This document shows positions 42,368-50,985 of a DNA stretch of 64,000 bases, in pieces. The notes below the pieces were generated by a model. It did not search any database, was not told where the DNA came from, and was given only the letters and a program-made list of their open reading frames with translations. A program made the position numbers and the translations under genes. The stretch is from the NCBI RefSeq assembly GCF_000959725.1, contig NZ_CP009323.1, positions 124,001 through 188,000 of the forward strand. Reading direction: 5' to 3'. This stretch comes from Burkholderia gladioli (GTDB lineage Bacteria > Pseudomonadota > Gammaproteobacteria > Burkholderiales > Burkholderiaceae). The first letter of the stretch is position 1, and each line of letters starts with the position of its first letter.

Positions 42368-42847
42368 ATGACCAGTCATCCCATCGACAGCCAAGCGCCG
42401 GACCAGCCCTACTCGATTCGCCGCGCGCGCGTGGACGACCTGCCATTGCTTTACGAAGGCGAGCTGTCCTATATCCTGGCCATCGAACCCGAACAGGAAG
42501 CCGGCTGGCGCCGGGCCATGGGCGCGCATCTGCGCCAATGGATCCGGGACCTGCCCTTCATGTATGTGGCGCAGCAGCAGGGCACGCCGATCGGCTATTG
42601 CTTCTGGGAACGCCACGGCGAGCAGGCCGTGCTTGCCTCGATCCATGTCGTCGAGGCGCATCGGCGTCGCGGTATCGCGCGCAAGCTGCTCGACGCCTAT
42701 ATCGCGGACGCCCGCTCGCACGGCCCGCTCGAGCTGGTGCTCGGCGTGAAGGCCGACAACCCCGCCCGGGGGCTGTATGAAACCGCCGGCTTCGCGTTCA
42801 CCCACGAGGCGGACGGTTATCGCCATTACCGCTACTCGGCCGGATAA
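42368..42847 (+). CDS. GNAT-family N-acetyltransferase
   Basis: A 159-residue GNAT domain covering YSIRRARVDDLPLLYEGEL at the start, the acetyl-CoA loop VVEAHRRRGIARKLLDAYI (about 95-113) and ARGLYETAGFAFTHE near the end. The substrate is unknown. An in-frame ATG at 42293 would add 25 residues; neither start has a clear ribosome site, and 42368 better fits the domain. Confidence 0.82.
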   Translation: MTSHPIDSQAPDQPYSIRRARVDDLPLLYEGELSYILAIEPEQEAGWRRAMGAHLRQWIRDLPFMYVAQQQGTPIGYCFWERHGEQAVLASIHVVEAHRRRGIARKLLDAYIADARSHGPLELVLGVKADNPARGLYETAGFAFTHEADGYRHYRYSAG

Positions 42848-42924
42848 GCGCGCGGCCTCGCTGCTTCCCGGACGACGGTGACGCGAGCGGCCATGACCGC
42901 GCCGGAACACCGCCCTCCCCCGTC

Positions 42925-43842
42925 TCAGGCGCCGCCCGTCAACGGACGCGGCTCCATGAAGGTATGCCGGAAATACTCGCGCACGGCCAGCATCGCCGGG
43001 CTCAACTCGGCGTTGCGGCGCCAGGCGAGCCCCACGCTCATCGGCGGCACCGGATCGCGCAGCTGCATGGTCTCGATGCGCCGCCCTTCCAGCGACCAGG
43101 GCCGATACACCATGTCCGACAGGATCGCCACGCCGCTGCCGTTGGCCACCATGCTGCGCACCGCCTCGACCGAGGACGTGCGCAGCTTCACGTTCGGACG
43201 GTAAGGCGTTTCGTTCCAGTAGCGCAGGGCCGTGTAGGCGGCCTCGTCGACGGTCAGCATCACGAAGGGTTCGGCCGCCACGTCGGCGAGCGTGACGTTC
43301 TCGCGCTTGAGCAGCGGATGCTGCGCGCACAGCCAGAGACGCCGCGGCGAATGAATCACCGGCTCGAGCATCAGCTCCGGATTCGCGACGTTGGAGGTCA
43401 GCAGCACGGCCATGTCGTAGCGATCGGTGATCAGGCCTTCCTCGATCGACTCGCGATTGAGCTCGTGCAACTGGATGTTCAGGCGCGGATACAGGGTGCT
43501 CATGCGCTGCAGGTGATGCGGCAGGAAATAGCCGAGCACCGTGTAGCTGGCGGCCAGCGTGAGCGTGCCGCTCAGCGTGCTTTCCAGGTTCGGGATGCGC
43601 ATCGCCTCGTCGACCGAGGCGAGGATCGTGTAGGCCTGGTTGAGGAAGCGGCGCCCCGTGGTGGTGAGAGTCACGCCCGTCGCGGTGCGCATGAAGAGCT
43701 GGGTGCCGAGGCTGTCCTCCAGCTCCTTGATCGCGTTGGTGACCGCCGACTGCGAAATCGTCAGTTGAATCGCCGCCTGGGAGATCTGGCCGAGTTCGGC
43801 GGTCGCGACGAAATACTTCAGCTGGCGCAGCGTCAGGGCCAT
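42925..43842 (-). CDS. LysR-family regulator of the pxp/biotin operon
   Basis: A 305-residue LysR regulator. HTH residues 1-60 include LRQLKYFVATAELGQISQAA and TISQSAVTNAIKELED; the effector domain fills the rest. It is divergent from pxpA over 269 bases, which contain GATATC repeats close to this gene (43861-43882) and an inverted repeat nearer pxpA (44007-44022), so it probably controls both itself and the pxp operon. Another ATG lies three codons upstream. Confidence 0.9.
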   Translation of the reverse strand: MALTLRQLKYFVATAELGQISQAAIQLTISQSAVTNAIKELEDSLGTQLFMRTATGVTLTTTGRRFLNQAYTILASVDEAMRIPNLESTLSGTLTLAASYTVLGYFLPHHLQRMSTLYPRLNIQLHELNRESIEEGLITDRYDMAVLLTSNVANPELMLEPVIHSPRRLWLCAQHPLLKRENVTLADVAAEPFVMLTVDEAAYTALRYWNETPYRPNVKLRTSSVEAVRSMVANGSGVAILSDMVYRPWSLEGRRIETMQLRDPVPPMSVGLAWRRNAELSPAMLAVREYFRHTFMEPRPLTGGA

Positions 43843-44006
43843 GGCAATCATCCGAAAAATCGATATCGAGATGGCCGATATCTTATTCCCACCAAAATCC
43901 ATCGGGCGCGAGCCTGTCGATATGCCCCTGGCAACCGGCTCCGCGCCGATTTTCACGCATTCCGGCGGCGCCCACCCCATCTGAAAAACAGATACGGTGC
44001 CATATA

Positions 44007-44022
44007 AAAATAGAACTATTTT
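44007..44022. promoter_or_regulatory. Inverted repeat upstream of pxpA, candidate LysR site
   Basis: The perfect repeat AAAATAG-AA-CTATTTT lies about 90 bases before pxpA in an AT-rich patch. LysR activators bind interrupted dyads of the T-N11-A type at such positions. The regulator at 42925 is the candidate ligand. Confidence 0.5.
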
Positions 44023-44111
44023 GACCGGCGGCCAGCGGCTACTGTGCTTCTCGATGGGGTGAACGCGGCTTGCCGGCCGCGTCCTCGCCCCGCATCGAGG
44101 AGAACGCCAGC

Positions 44112-44891
44112 ATGAAGAAACACCGCGTCGACCTGAACTCCGACATGGGGGAAGGCTTTGGGGTATGGACCGTCGGCGATGGCGTCGACGAGGAGATCAT
44201 GCCGCTCATCAGCTCGGCCAATATCGCCACCGGCTTCCACGCCGGTGATCCCAACATCATGGCGCGCACCGTGCAGCTCGCCCGCCAGGCGGGCGTCGGC
44301 GTGGGCGCGCATCCGGGCTTTCGCGACCTGGTCGGCTTCGGCCGCCGCACGCTCACCGAGACGCCGCAGACGCTGGTCAACGACATCGTGTTCCAGCTCG
44401 GCGCGCTGCGTGAATTCGCGCGCCTGCACGACGTGAGCGTGCAGCACGTCAAGCCTCACGGCGCGCTCTACATGCTGGCCGCGCGCGACGAGAACCTGTC
44501 GCGCCTGCTGGTGGAGACGCTGCAGCGGCTCGACCCGACCTTGCTGCTGTATTGCATGGAAGCCTCGGTGACCTACCGGATCGCCCGCGAACTCGGCCAG
44601 CCGGTGGTGCGCGAGTTCTACGCCGATCGCGACTACGACCGCAGCGGCTCGATCGTCTTCACGCGCCGGGTGGGCCGGCTCGACCCCATGCAGGTGGCCG
44701 CCAAGGTGCTGCGCGCCTGCGTCGAGGGGCGCGTCGCGACGGTCGACGGCGAGGACATCGAGATCGACTTCGATTCGGTCTGCATCCATAGCGACACGCC
44801 CGGCGCGCTGCAACTGGTCGAGGCCACGCGCGCGGCGCTCACGGCGCACGACATCCGGGTGGCGGCGCCGAGCTACCCCGTCGCGCGCTGA
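44112..44891 (+). CDS. pxpA: LamB/YcsF-family 5-oxoprolinase subunit A
   Basis: A 259-residue protein of the LamB/YcsF family; in E. coli PxpABC, ATP-dependent opening of 5-oxoproline needs this subunit. Conserved segments are [12 protein letters not shown] at the start, [39 protein letters not shown] and the C-terminal CIHSDTPGA. The start at 44112 follows AGGAGAACGCC. It leads an operon with biotin-enzyme subunits, so its substrate could be a carboxylated lactam or amide instead of free 5-oxoproline. Confidence 0.93.
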   Translation: MKKHRVDLNSDMGEGFGVWTVGDGVDEEIMPLISSANIATGFHAGDPNIMARTVQLARQAGVGVGAHPGFRDLVGFGRRTLTETPQTLVNDIVFQLGALREFARLHDVSVQHVKPHGALYMLAARDENLSRLLVETLQRLDPTLLLYCMEASVTYRIARELGQPVVREFYADRDYDRSGSIVFTRRVGRLDPMQVAAKVLRACVEGRVATVDGEDIEIDFDSVCIHSDTPGALQLVEATRAALTAHDIRVAAPSYPVAR

Positions 44892-44926
44892 ACCGCGCGC
44901 CCCGAATATCGATGAGGACTACCCAG

Positions 44927-45169
44927 ATGGCACAACACGAGATCGTCAGCCCCCTGCCCGGCACCTTCTATCGGCGCGCCTCGCCGGACGCCGCGCCCTA
45001 TGTCGAGGTCGGCACGCCGGTCGACAGCGACACGGTGGTGGGACTGGTCGAGGTGATGAAGCAGTTCAACGACGTCGAGGCGGGCGCGGCGGGCCGCATC
45101 GCGGAAATCCTGGCCGAGGACGGCGAGCCGGTCGATGCCGGCCAGGTCCTGATGCGCATCGAGGCCTGA
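44927..45169 (+). CDS. Stand-alone biotin carboxyl carrier domain protein
   Basis: An 80-residue biotinyl/lipoyl domain. The acceptor lysine is in LVEVMKQFNDV, the EVMK variant of the usual AMKM, as found in carrier proteins of urea-carboxylase-like and short AccB-like proteins. It has no N-terminal linker region, unlike true AccB (about 150 residues). The start at 44927 has GAGGA nine bases before it. It would carry carboxybiotin between the biotin carboxylase encoded next and the PxpB/PxpC pair. Confidence 0.88.
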   Translation: MAQHEIVSPLPGTFYRRASPDAAPYVEVGTPVDSDTVVGLVEVMKQFNDVEAGAAGRIAEILAEDGEPVDAGQVLMRIEA

Positions 45170-45171
45170 GC

Positions 45172-46626
45172 ATGATGAATCCGTCGAACACGCCCCACGA
45201 CAGCGCCGCCAGCGCGGCCTTCTATCGACCGAAGCGGATCCGCACCGTGCTGGTCGCCAATCGCGGCGAGATCGCCGTGCGCGTGATCCGCGCGGCACAC
45301 GAGCTCGGCATGCGCGCCGTGGCGGTGGTCAGCGACGCCGATCGCGACAGCCTGGCCGCGCGCCTGGCCGACGAGGCGATCCCCATCGGCTCCTCGCACG
45401 CGGCCAAGAGCTACCTGAATCCGGCGGCCATCCTCGCCGCCGCGCAACAATGCGGCGCCGACGCGATCCATCCCGGCTACGGCTTCTTGTCGGAGAACGC
45501 GGACTTCGCGGCCCAGGTCGAGGCGGCCGGGCTGATCTTCGTCGGCCCCTCGCCGGCCGTGATCGCCACCATGGGCGACAAGGCCAAGGCCCGCGAAACC
45601 GCGCAGCGCGCCGGCGTGCCGACCGTGCCGGGCAGCAACGGCGTGGTGCTGTCGCTCGACGAGGCACGCGGGATCGCAGAAAGAATCGGTTACCCGATCA
45701 TGATCAAGGCCGCGGCCGGTGGTGGCGGTCGCGGCATCCGCGTCGCGCACGACGCGGCCCAGCTCGATGCCGAGCTGCCGCTGGCGCAGCGCGAGGCGCA
45801 GGCCGCCTTCGGCAACGGCGGCGTGTACCTGGAGCGCTTCATCGCGCGGGCCCGCCATATCGAGGTGCAGGTGCTCGGCGACGGCCGCGAGGTGGTGCAT
45901 CTGTTCGAGCGCGAATGCTCGCTGCAGCGGCGCCGCCAGAAGATCATGGAGGAGGCGCCTTCGCCCTCGCTCACGCCGGAACTGCGCCAGGCACTGTGCG
46001 CCTCGGCGACGCGGCTCGCGCGCCAGGTCGCCTATCGCAGCGCGGGCACGCTCGAATACCTGTTCGACGAGACGCGCGGCGAGTTCTATTTCATCGAGAT
46101 GAACACGCGCATCCAGGTCGAGCACCCGGTCACCGAGGCGATCACCGGCGTCGATCTCCTGCGCGAAACCCTGCGCATCGCCGACGGCGAGCCCCTGCGC
46201 CTGAGCCAGGACCAGATCGTGGCGCGCGGCGCGGCGATCGAATGCCGGATCAACGCGGAAGATCCGGTGCAGGACTTCCGGCCGAGCCCGGGCCGCATCG
46301 AGGAACTCGCCTGGCCGACCGGGCCCGGCGTGCGCATCGACTCAATGCTGTTCCAGGGCTACACGGTGCCGCCGTTCTACGACTCGCTGCTGGCCAAGCT
46401 GATCGTCGCCGACGAAAGCCGGCCGGCCGCGCTGGCGAGGCTCGAGCGCGCGCTCGCGGAGCTGCATGTCGGCGGCGTGAAGACCACCGCGCAACTGCAT
46501 CGCGCCCTGCTGGCCGACCCCGACGTGCGCGCCGCGCGCTATCACACGAATTTCCTGGAAGCCTGGATCCCGGCCTGGCGCGAGCGGCTCGCCGCCGCTG
46601 CCGGGCCTCGCGAGGAGGCCGCATGA
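45172..46626 (+). CDS. accC: Biotin carboxylase (AccC-like)
   Basis: A 484-residue ATP-grasp biotin carboxylase. VLVANRGEIAVRVIRAAHELG near the start, AIHPGYGFLSENADFA, KAAAGGGGRGIR and FIEMNTRIQVEHPVTE cover the biotin-carboxylase and ATP-binding motifs. It charges the adjacent small carrier protein with CO2. It is probably a dedicated paralogue of the fatty-acid AccC, given its operon. Two consecutive ATG codons occur at 45172. Its stop overlaps the pxpB start. Confidence 0.9.
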   Translation: MMNPSNTPHDSAASAAFYRPKRIRTVLVANRGEIAVRVIRAAHELGMRAVAVVSDADRDSLAARLADEAIPIGSSHAAKSYLNPAAILAAAQQCGADAIHPGYGFLSENADFAAQVEAAGLIFVGPSPAVIATMGDKAKARETAQRAGVPTVPGSNGVVLSLDEARGIAERIGYPIMIKAAAGGGGRGIRVAHDAAQLDAELPLAQREAQAAFGNGGVYLERFIARARHIEVQVLGDGREVVHLFERECSLQRRRQKIMEEAPSPSLTPELRQALCASATRLARQVAYRSAGTLEYLFDETRGEFYFIEMNTRIQVEHPVTEAITGVDLLRETLRIADGEPLRLSQDQIVARGAAIECRINAEDPVQDFRPSPGRIEELAWPTGPGVRIDSMLFQGYTVPPFYDSLLAKLIVADESRPAALARLERALAELHVGGVKTTAQLHRALLADPDVRAARYHTNFLEAWIPAWRERLAAAAGPREEAA

Positions 46627-47498
46627 CCACGCGCTACACCTTCGGCGGCGACGAATTCATCTTCGTCGAGATCAGCGAGGAGATGTCGCTCGACGCCTTC
46701 TTCAAGGGCACCGCGATCACGCGCGAGCTGCAACGGCGCGCGGTGCCCGGCATCGTCGACATCTGCCCGGCCAATGCCTCCTACCAGGTTCGCTACGATC
46801 CGGACCTCATCGATCCCGAGGCGCTGCTGGCCCTGCTCAAGCAGATCGAGGCGGAAACCGGCGACGCGCAACTGGAGATCGCCACCCGCATCATCGAGAT
46901 CCCGGTGCTGTACAACGATCCCTGGACCCACGAGACGCTGATGCGCTTTCGCGAGCGCCACCAGGACCCGGATTCGACCGACCTGGAATACGCGGCGCGG
47001 ATCAACGGCAAGCGCGATGTCGACGAGTTCATCGCCGCGCATTCCGGTTCGCCCTGGTTCGTGTCGATGGTGGGTTTCGTGGCGGGCCTGCCCTTCATGT
47101 TCCAGATGGTCGAGCGCGAGCGCCAGTTGCAGGTGCCCAAGTACGTGCGGCCGAGGACCGATACGCCGAAGCTGACGGTCGGCCATGGCGGCTGCTTCGG
47201 CTGCATCTACTCGGTGCGCGGCGCGGGCGGCTACCAGATGTTCGGCGTCACCCCGGCGCCGATCTTCGATCCCGAGCAGCGGCTCGACTACCTGCGCGAC
47301 TTCATGGTGTTCTTCCGCCCCGGCGACATCGTCAAGTTCAAGCCGATCAACCGCGCCGCCTATGACGAGGCCGTGGCCGCCGTGGAAGCGGGCAGCTTCT
47401 CGCTGCGCGTGCGCGAGGTGAACTTCTCGCTCGAATCCTTCCTGCGCGATCAGGACGCGTACAACCGTTCATTGGTCGAGGTGCTCCATGCCGACTGA
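46623..47498 (+). CDS. pxpB: 5-oxoprolinase subunit B-like (KipI family, CT_C_D domain)
   Basis: A 291-residue protein of the KipI/PxpB family, homologous to part of the carboxyltransferase region of urea carboxylase. VDICPANASYQVRYDP, the VSMVGFVAGLPFMF segment and the GGCFGCIYSVRGAGGYQMFG segment are conserved. It is longer than E. coli PxpB (about 220 residues), with extra sequence around residues 85-140 resembling urea-carboxylase-type proteins. The ATG at 46623 overlaps the accC stop (ATGA). Confidence 0.88.
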   Translation: MTTRYTFGGDEFIFVEISEEMSLDAFFKGTAITRELQRRAVPGIVDICPANASYQVRYDPDLIDPEALLALLKQIEAETGDAQLEIATRIIEIPVLYNDPWTHETLMRFRERHQDPDSTDLEYAARINGKRDVDEFIAAHSGSPWFVSMVGFVAGLPFMFQMVERERQLQVPKYVRPRTDTPKLTVGHGGCFGCIYSVRGAGGYQMFGVTPAPIFDPEQRLDYLRDFMVFFRPGDIVKFKPINRAAYDEAVAAVEAGSFSLRVREVNFSLESFLRDQDAYNRSLVEVLHAD

Positions 47499-48483
47499 CT
47501 CCCGCCCCGCCATCGAGGTCGTCAAGCCCGGACTCGCCACCTCGGTGCAGGATACCGGCCGGCCCGGTTATTACCGCGTCGGCATCCCGCCTTCCGGCGC
47601 GCTCGACCAATACGCGCTGCGGGCGGCCAACCTGCTGGTCGGCAACCACGAAAGCGCCGCGGCGCTCGAATGCACCCTGCTCGGCCCGCAACTGCTGTTC
47701 CATGCCGAGGCGCTGATCGCCGTGACCGGCGCCGAGATGCAGCCGAAGATCGACGGCGTGGTCCAGGCCTGCAACGTGGCGCTGCGCATCAAGGCGGGCA
47801 GCACGCTGAGCTTCGAATACGTGAAGGGCGGCGCGCGCGCCTGCCTGGCCGTGGCCGGCGGCATCGACGTGCCGGTGGTGCTAGGCAGCCGCTCGACCTA
47901 TGCGCTGGGGGCGTTCGGCGGCCACCAGGGGCGGCGCCTGCAGAAGGGCGACCAGCTCGCCATCGGCCGCGATCGCGGGCCGGCGCGCGAAGGCACCGCG
48001 CTGCCCGAGCGCCTGCGCACGCCGCTGGCGCGCGAGGTGGCGCTGCGCGTGCTGCCGGGCCTCTATCACCACCGGCTCACCGACGAATCGGCCCGGACCT
48101 TCTTCGAGGACAGCTGGACCGTCGCCCCCGAGGCCGACCGCATCGGCTATCGCTACAAGCAGGGCCGCCCGCTCGGCTTCCGGCCGCGCGAGCAGCCGTT
48201 CGGCGCCGGCGCCGATCCGTCGAACATCGTCGACGCCTGTTATCCGATCGGCTCGATCCAGGTGCCCGCCGGCCTCGAGCCGATCATCCTGCATCGCGAT
48301 GCCGTGTCCGGGGGCGGCTACGCGACCATCGGCACGGTGATCAGCGCCGACCTCGACCTGATCGGCCAGATGCAGCCGAACCACCAGGCGCGTTTCGTTT
48401 CCGTGACGATGTCCCAGGCGCTGGCCGCCCGGCGCGACGCACAACTGCGGCTGGCCCGCCTGCGCGACGTGCTGCTGCGCTAG
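47488..48483 (+). CDS. pxpC: 5-oxoprolinase subunit C-like (KipA family, CT_A_B domain)
   Basis: A 331-residue KipA/PxpC-type protein, the second half of the carboxyltransferase-like unit. VVKPGLATSVQDTGRPGYYRVGIPPSGALD (in parts), ALECTLLGP and VLGSRSTYALGAFGG are typical, and the C-terminus has HRDAVSGGGYATIG. It overlaps pxpB by 11 bases. With PxpB, the carrier protein and the biotin carboxylase it would complete a split urea-carboxylase-like enzyme. Confidence 0.9.
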   Translation: MPTDSRPAIEVVKPGLATSVQDTGRPGYYRVGIPPSGALDQYALRAANLLVGNHESAAALECTLLGPQLLFHAEALIAVTGAEMQPKIDGVVQACNVALRIKAGSTLSFEYVKGGARACLAVAGGIDVPVVLGSRSTYALGAFGGHQGRRLQKGDQLAIGRDRGPAREGTALPERLRTPLAREVALRVLPGLYHHRLTDESARTFFEDSWTVAPEADRIGYRYKQGRPLGFRPREQPFGAGADPSNIVDACYPIGSIQVPAGLEPIILHRDAVSGGGYATIGTVISADLDLIGQMQPNHQARFVSVTMSQALAARRDAQLRLARLRDVLLR

Positions 48484-48711
48484 CACGACGACGCGACCGC
48501 GACGGGCAGCGCGCCCTGCTCGCGGCCGCGCTCGTTCAACACCCGGTTCCCGATCGTTCGCGCGATGTCCAGCATCGCGCGCGAAGCGTCGCGCTCGTTC
48601 GAGGCGCGCGCGGCAATTCCTGCACGTCGTTCCGGCAACGTCGCGGCCGATCTCCTCCCTGGCTCGCGGCGCGGCCCTTTCCACATCCCTTGTGTATTGA
48701 GGAGCAGTTCG

Positions 48712-50064
48712 ATGGCCAATCTGAAACAGGAAGCCGCCGCGGGCGATCTCGATCTATCGATCGCCGCGATTCCGGAGCAGGCCCGCATGCCGGCGTTCTC
48801 GCTCACCATGGCCTGGTGGGCCGTGTGCAGCGCGGTGTTCTATATCGTCGTGGGTGCAACCCTGGCGCTCGGTTATGGCGCGCGCAACGCGCTGATCGGG
48901 ATGGCGCTGTCGGTGGTGGCCTATGGCCTGGTCAACTCGGTGATCAGCCGGTATGCCGTGCGCACCGGGCTGTCGGTCGCGCTGTTCTCGCGCGTGCTGT
49001 TCGGCAGTTCGGGCGCGGCGCTCGCCACCCTGATCTTCTTCGCGACCGCCATCTACTACGCGGTGTTCGAGGGTTCGGTGATCGCCGTGGCGGCCCACAC
49101 GCTGTTTCCCGTGCTCGACTACCGATGGGCGGCGTTGATCGTGGTGGCCTACAGCGTGCCCCTGGTGTTCGGCAGCGTGCAGCACTGGCTCGACAAGTTC
49201 AACGGCGTGCTGCTGCCCTTCTATCTGTTCGGACTGCTGGCGGCCGTGGTGCTGACCACGCACGAATACGGCTACAACGCCGCGTGGCTCGATTTCGGGC
49301 CGAAGGGCGCGGTGCCCGCCAACGGCTGGTGGAACTGCTTCGTGTACTACATGGGCGTCTGGGTGCTGATGATGTTCACCTTCGACTACGCCCGCTTCGG
49401 TCGCCGCAAGGACGCCGTCTATCACGGCCGCTTCAACTTCGGCATGCCGTTCTACCTGGTCACCTTCCTGCTGAACGGCGCGGTGGGCATCTACCTGGTC
49501 AGCACCACGCCGGGGCTCGGCACCTTGTCGGAAGTCTCGGTGGTGCTGGCCCTGCTCAAGCTGATGGGCATCTGGGGGCTGCTGTTCGTGTGGGTGACGC
49601 AATCGCGCATCAACACCGCGAACTACTACCTGGCCACCATCAACATGCAGGCCTTCTTCGGCAAGCTGGCCGGGCTGCGCGCGCCGAAGTTCGTGTGGGC
49701 GCTGGTGGTCGGCGCCGTGGTCTATGCGCTGATGATGGCCGACGTGTTCTCGAAGATCCTCCAGGCACTCGCCTACCAGGGCATCTTCGTGGTCGCCTGG
49801 GTGGGTGTCGCGCTCGCGCATATCCTGTCGACCCGTTACGACGAACTGGTCGGCGAGACGATCGAGTATCGCGATTCGCATGTCCCGGCCTTCAATCCGG
49901 GCGGCTTGAGCGCGTGGTTCGCCGGGGCCTTCGCCGGCCTCGTGCTGATGAACATGACGGGCACCGCGCAATCGCTGTCGGCGCCGGCGAGCTTCGCGGT
50001 GTCCTGGATCGTCTATCGCGGCATGCTCGGCTCGGCGAAACGGACCTGGTTCGTGCGCGGCTGA
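48712..50064 (+). CDS. NCS1-family permease (cytosine/purine/hydantoin type)
   Basis: A 450-residue, 12-helix inner-membrane symporter of the nucleobase-cation-symporter-1 family. The GYGARNALIGMALS, WDQ-like LDKFNGVLLPFYLFG and VTQSRINTANYYLATIN segments fit the family. The ATG at 48712 has GAGGAGC eight bases upstream. It follows pxpC after 228 bases in the same direction and probably imports the substrate of the biotin operon. Family members carry purines, pyrimidines, allantoin or hydantoins. Confidence 0.88.
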   Translation: MANLKQEAAAGDLDLSIAAIPEQARMPAFSLTMAWWAVCSAVFYIVVGATLALGYGARNALIGMALSVVAYGLVNSVISRYAVRTGLSVALFSRVLFGSSGAALATLIFFATAIYYAVFEGSVIAVAAHTLFPVLDYRWAALIVVAYSVPLVFGSVQHWLDKFNGVLLPFYLFGLLAAVVLTTHEYGYNAAWLDFGPKGAVPANGWWNCFVYYMGVWVLMMFTFDYARFGRRKDAVYHGRFNFGMPFYLVTFLLNGAVGIYLVSTTPGLGTLSEVSVVLALLKLMGIWGLLFVWVTQSRINTANYYLATINMQAFFGKLAGLRAPKFVWALVVGAVVYALMMADVFSKILQALAYQGIFVVAWVGVALAHILSTRYDELVGETIEYRDSHVPAFNPGGLSAWFAGAFAGLVLMNMTGTAQSLSAPASFAVSWIVYRGMLGSAKRTWFVRG

Positions 50065-50066
50065 GT

Positions 50067-50519
50067 TCAGGCCGTGAGCGGCTTGCTCATGAAGACGCGC
50101 TTCATGCCATCCGACTCGCGGTGCGTCTCGACGTAGCCGATGCGCGTGTAGCGCGCGATGTTCTCCGTCATGGTCTCGTTCGTGTAGAGACGGATGACGC
50201 GGTAGCCCGACGCCCTGGCCGCCTGCTCGGCGTATTCGAGCAGGTGATGCCCGAGCCCGGTTCCCCTCGCGGCAGAAGCGACGGCCACGTTGTGCAACAG
50301 CATCGCATCCGCTTCGGGGATCAGCACGAGCAGGCCCTGGACGGCGCCGTTCGTCTCGACGACGCGGACCCGGCCGGCGTCGATCAGGGCCGCGTAGTCG
50401 TCCAGCATCGGGCCGGGCGGCCTGCCCATTCGTGCGATGTAGGGCGAGTAGGCCTGGTGGACGATTGCCTCGATGGCTTGGCGATCGGCTGGTGTGGCCG
50501 GGCGGGGAGTCGGGTGCAT
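50067..50519 (-). CDS. GNAT-family N-acetyltransferase
   Basis: A 150-residue GNAT protein with ATPADRQAIEAIVHQAY at the start, the acetyl-CoA loop VASAARGTGLGHHLLEYAE and LYTNETMTENIARYTRIGYV near the end. It is convergent with the NCS1 permease, two bases between their stops. The substrate is unknown. Confidence 0.85.
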   Translation of the reverse strand: MHPTPRPATPADRQAIEAIVHQAYSPYIARMGRPPGPMLDDYAALIDAGRVRVVETNGAVQGLLVLIPEADAMLLHNVAVASAARGTGLGHHLLEYAEQAARASGYRVIRLYTNETMTENIARYTRIGYVETHRESDGMKRVFMSKPLTA

Positions 50520-50985
50520 GGGGTGGTTGGGGATGGATGGGGACAGGTGCCGAGGTGATCGATGCGGGGGCCCGGGAGCCGGGCGTCACCCGCCCTGATA
50601 CGCTCCCGCCGCCGTCCAACAGCCGGACGCCCGCGCGGCATTTATAATAGCGACCTTCCATGCTGGCCAGCCTGAACGACAAGGGCGGCAACGCCCGCAT
50701 GGCGTGGCTTTCGCACCAACCAGCCGCTGGCGCCGCCAGCGTGGATCCGGAGCGTTTTTCGCAGCCGGGTCGCCCCCGAAGCGGGAAAACTCATCGGCAG
50801 CCGGCGCCGCAAGACGGCGCCGAATCCGCCCGGCCTGGTCAGTGTGCAGCCCCGCATACCGTTTTTCCGGCGATGAATGCCTTGCATCCCCGATGCCAGG
50901 ATGGCGAACCCAGCCGCCACCGGCATGCCGGCCCACATACGTCACAACATCGCCACGGCTGCGTGGCGACCGCATTCGAGTACAC
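50520..50985. other. Intergenic region before the FAD oxidoreductase gene
   Basis: A gap of 466 bases. A perfect -10 hexamer TATAAT lies at 50643-50648 on the plus strand without a good -35, which suggests a promoter followed by a long leader of some 330 bases. The leader contains several short GC-rich inverted repeats (for example GGCGCCG around 50805-50822). No known riboswitch or RNA family could be recognised, and no convincing small gene was seen. Confidence 0.4.

Noticed and set aside
48484..48711. Possible small gene between pxpC and the NCS1 permease gene
   Set aside because: Short open frames only, with no ribosome site or recognisable sequence.
50650..50985. Possible SRP, 6S or tm RNA or known riboswitch in the leader
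   Set aside because: None of the conserved cores of these RNAs could be recognised; reported only as an undescribed leader.
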